This document shows, piece by piece, positions 5,947-7,081 of a DNA stretch of 7,081 nt. The translations under genes and the position numbers were made by a program. How positions within the stretch are numbered: the stretch's first letter is position 1; each line of letters opens with the position of its first letter. The notes beneath the pieces are model-generated. The model worked only from the letters and a program-made list of their open reading frames with translations, did no database searches and was not told where the DNA came from. Origin of the DNA: an uncultured Burkholderiales bacterium (GTDB lineage: Bacteria; Pseudomonadota; Gammaproteobacteria; Burkholderiales; Burkholderiaceae_E); NCBI GenBank assembly GCA_903923345.1, contig CAIXXI010000265.1, positions 1 to 7,081 on the forward strand, written 5' to 3'.

Positions 5947-7081
5947 TTAGCGCCGCCAGAAGGTCGGCGTGGCCAGCACGAACACGATCATGAGCTCGAG
6001 GCGACCAGCGAGCATCGCAAACGCCAAAATGCCTGCTTGCAGATCGTTCAGCTGCAGGTAATCCGGGGACAGCCCGAATGGCATGAGGCCCGCGCCATTG
6101 TTATTCAGTGCAGACAGCGTCGCACCCAGGGCCATCAGGGGCTCCAGCCCGGTGGCGACCAGCACGAGCGCCAGCCCGACCGTGGTCACGCCATACAGCA
6201 GCATGAACCCCATCACTGCCAGGACCACGGGCTGGGCGATCGCGTGCTCGCCCAGCATCAGCGGACGAACCGCTCTGGGGTGGCTCATCCGCAGCAATTC
6301 GCGCACCGATTGCTTGAACAGGATCAGCGAGCGAACCATCTTGATGCCGCCGCCGGTCGACCCGGACGAGGCCACCACCGCGCACAGCATCAGCAGCCAC
6401 AGACCGGCCAAGGGCGGCCAGGTGGACTGCTCGACCACATGAAATCCGGCGGTGGTGGCATTGGCCACCGTCGTGAAGGCCAGCTCGCGAAGCGTTCGTT
6501 GCGGGTCAGCACCCAGCCCCTGGCCGGGATCCAGGGCCAGCACACCGATCAGCAGCAGCACGCTCAGCCCGATGGCCGCCACCACCCAGCGGGCCTCGGT
6601 ATCACGCCGATAGGGGCCGAAAGAGCGATGACGAAACGCCAGAAAATGGGCGGTGAAGTTGATCGCCGACAACACCATGAAGACCATCATCACCGCCTCG
6701 ATGGCGGGTGAATCGAAGGCCGCGATGTTGGCGTCGCGGGTCGAAAAGCCGCCCAGGGACACCGTCGAAAACCCGTGACAGACCGCGTCGAACCAGCCCA
6801 TTCCGGCCAGCTTCAAGCTCAGGATGCACAGCACGGTCAGCGTCGCGTAGACCGACCAGAGATAACGGGCGGTCTGCATGATTCGGGGCGCCAGCCGCGA
6901 CTCCTTCATCGGTCCGGGCGTATCGGCCCGAAACAGCTGCATGCCGCCCACGCCCAGCAGCGGCAAAATGGCCACCGCCAGCACGATGATCCCCAGACCC
7001 CCCAGCCACTGCAGCAGATGACGCCACAGATTCAGGCTTTGCGGCAATGAGTCCAGCGTGTCCAGCCGGGTCGCGCCGGTG
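5947..7081 (-). CDS. trkH: TrkH-type potassium uptake protein, 5' end outside the window
   Basis: The C-terminal 377 residues of an inner-membrane potassium-translocating subunit of about 480 residues. The start lies beyond the right edge; the TTG at 7047 is internal. At the edge TGATRLDTLDS is the end of the first selectivity-filter loop. It is followed by the family signature LWRHLLQWLGGLGIIVLAVAILPLLGVGGMQLFRAD. The second pore loop is STVSLGGFST, the third TVANATTAGFH, and the fourth LNNNGAGLM, each with its conserved filter glycine. SSGSTGGGIKMVRSLILFKQ is the signature of the intramembrane loop between pore repeats 3 and 4. The last transmembrane helix ends GRLELMIVFVLATPTFWRR. TrkH works with the NAD-binding regulator TrkA, which is often encoded nearby, possibly just outside the window. 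I see no frameshift or disruption in the visible part. The gene lies directly upstream of the COG0523-like gene. Confidence 0.95.
   Translation of the reverse strand, partial: TGATRLDTLDSLPQSLNLWRHLLQWLGGLGIIVLAVAILPLLGVGGMQLFRADTPGPMKESRLAPRIMQTARYLWSVYATLTVLCILSLKLAGMGWFDAVCHGFSTVSLGGFSTRDANIAAFDSPAIEAVMMVFMVLSAINFTAHFLAFRHRSFGPYRRDTEARWVVAAIGLSVLLLIGVLALDPGQGLGADPQRTLRELAFTTVANATTAGFHVVEQSTWPPLAGLWLLMLCAVVASSGSTGGGIKMVRSLILFKQSVRELLRMSHPRAVRPLMLGEHAIAQPVVLAVMGFMLLYGVTTVGLALVLVATGLEPLMALGATLSALNNNGAGLMPFGLSPDYLQLNDLQAGILAFAMLAGRLELMIVFVLATPTFWRR

Noticed and set aside
6037..6711. Open frame of 224 codons on the plus strand, rich in Gln and His
   Set aside because: Antisense of the trkH transmembrane segments, where Leu codons on one strand appear as Gln codons on the other.
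7045..7047. TTG at 7047 as the start of trkH
   Set aside because: The frame continues to the window edge with TGATRLDTLDS, which is the first selectivity-filter region of TrkH, so the true start is outside the window.

Overview
The window is about 65% GC, densely coded bacterial DNA, with no RNA genes, insertion sequences or CRISPR arrays that I can see. The best taxonomic clue is the small protein at 4516-4767. It matches the DUF3567 family as I remember it, which is largely a betaproteobacterial (Burkholderiales-type) family. The other genes (PhnX, an adrenodoxin-type ferredoxin, TrkH, a CobW/COG0523 protein) fit a proteobacterium without narrowing it further. No gap between genes exceeds about 115 bases.

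Left part (1-3068), all on the minus strand. In transcription order it holds an FAD-dependent amine/aminophosphonate oxidase of the TIGR03364 type (3068-1947), phosphonoacetaldehyde hydrolase phnX (1935-1090, only 11 nt downstream), a [2Fe-2S] ferredoxin (999-688), and an exported DUF3617 protein (598-59). A possible start of another gene lies at the very edge (48-1). The first two genes form a compact phosphonate-degrading pair. The oxidase would make phosphonoacetaldehyde from 2-aminoethylphosphonate or an N-methylated or hydroxylated relative. PhnX would then cleave the C-P bond to give acetaldehyde and phosphate. The usual transaminase PhnW is not in the window.

Middle (3069-4500). A 112-bp intergenic region separates the oxidase from a divergently transcribed flavoprotein monooxygenase resembling PhzS (3181-4500, plus strand). 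Its substrate is unknown. Its position beside the phosphonate genes is the most open functional question here.

Right part (4501-7081), all on the minus strand and convergent with the monooxygenase. In transcription order it holds the C-terminal three quarters of a TrkH potassium transporter (runs off the right edge to 5947), a CobW/COG0523-like protein 17 bp downstream (5929-4874), and the DUF3567 protein (4767-4516). The COG0523-like protein keeps the CxCC metal-binding motif, but its P-loop is degenerate and its NKxD guanine-recognition motif is missing, so it may not be a working GTPase.

The most interesting observations are the transaminase-free phosphonatase pair, the adjacent PhzS-like monooxygenase, and the degenerate COG0523 protein. 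I did not find convincing evidence of a wholly new system.
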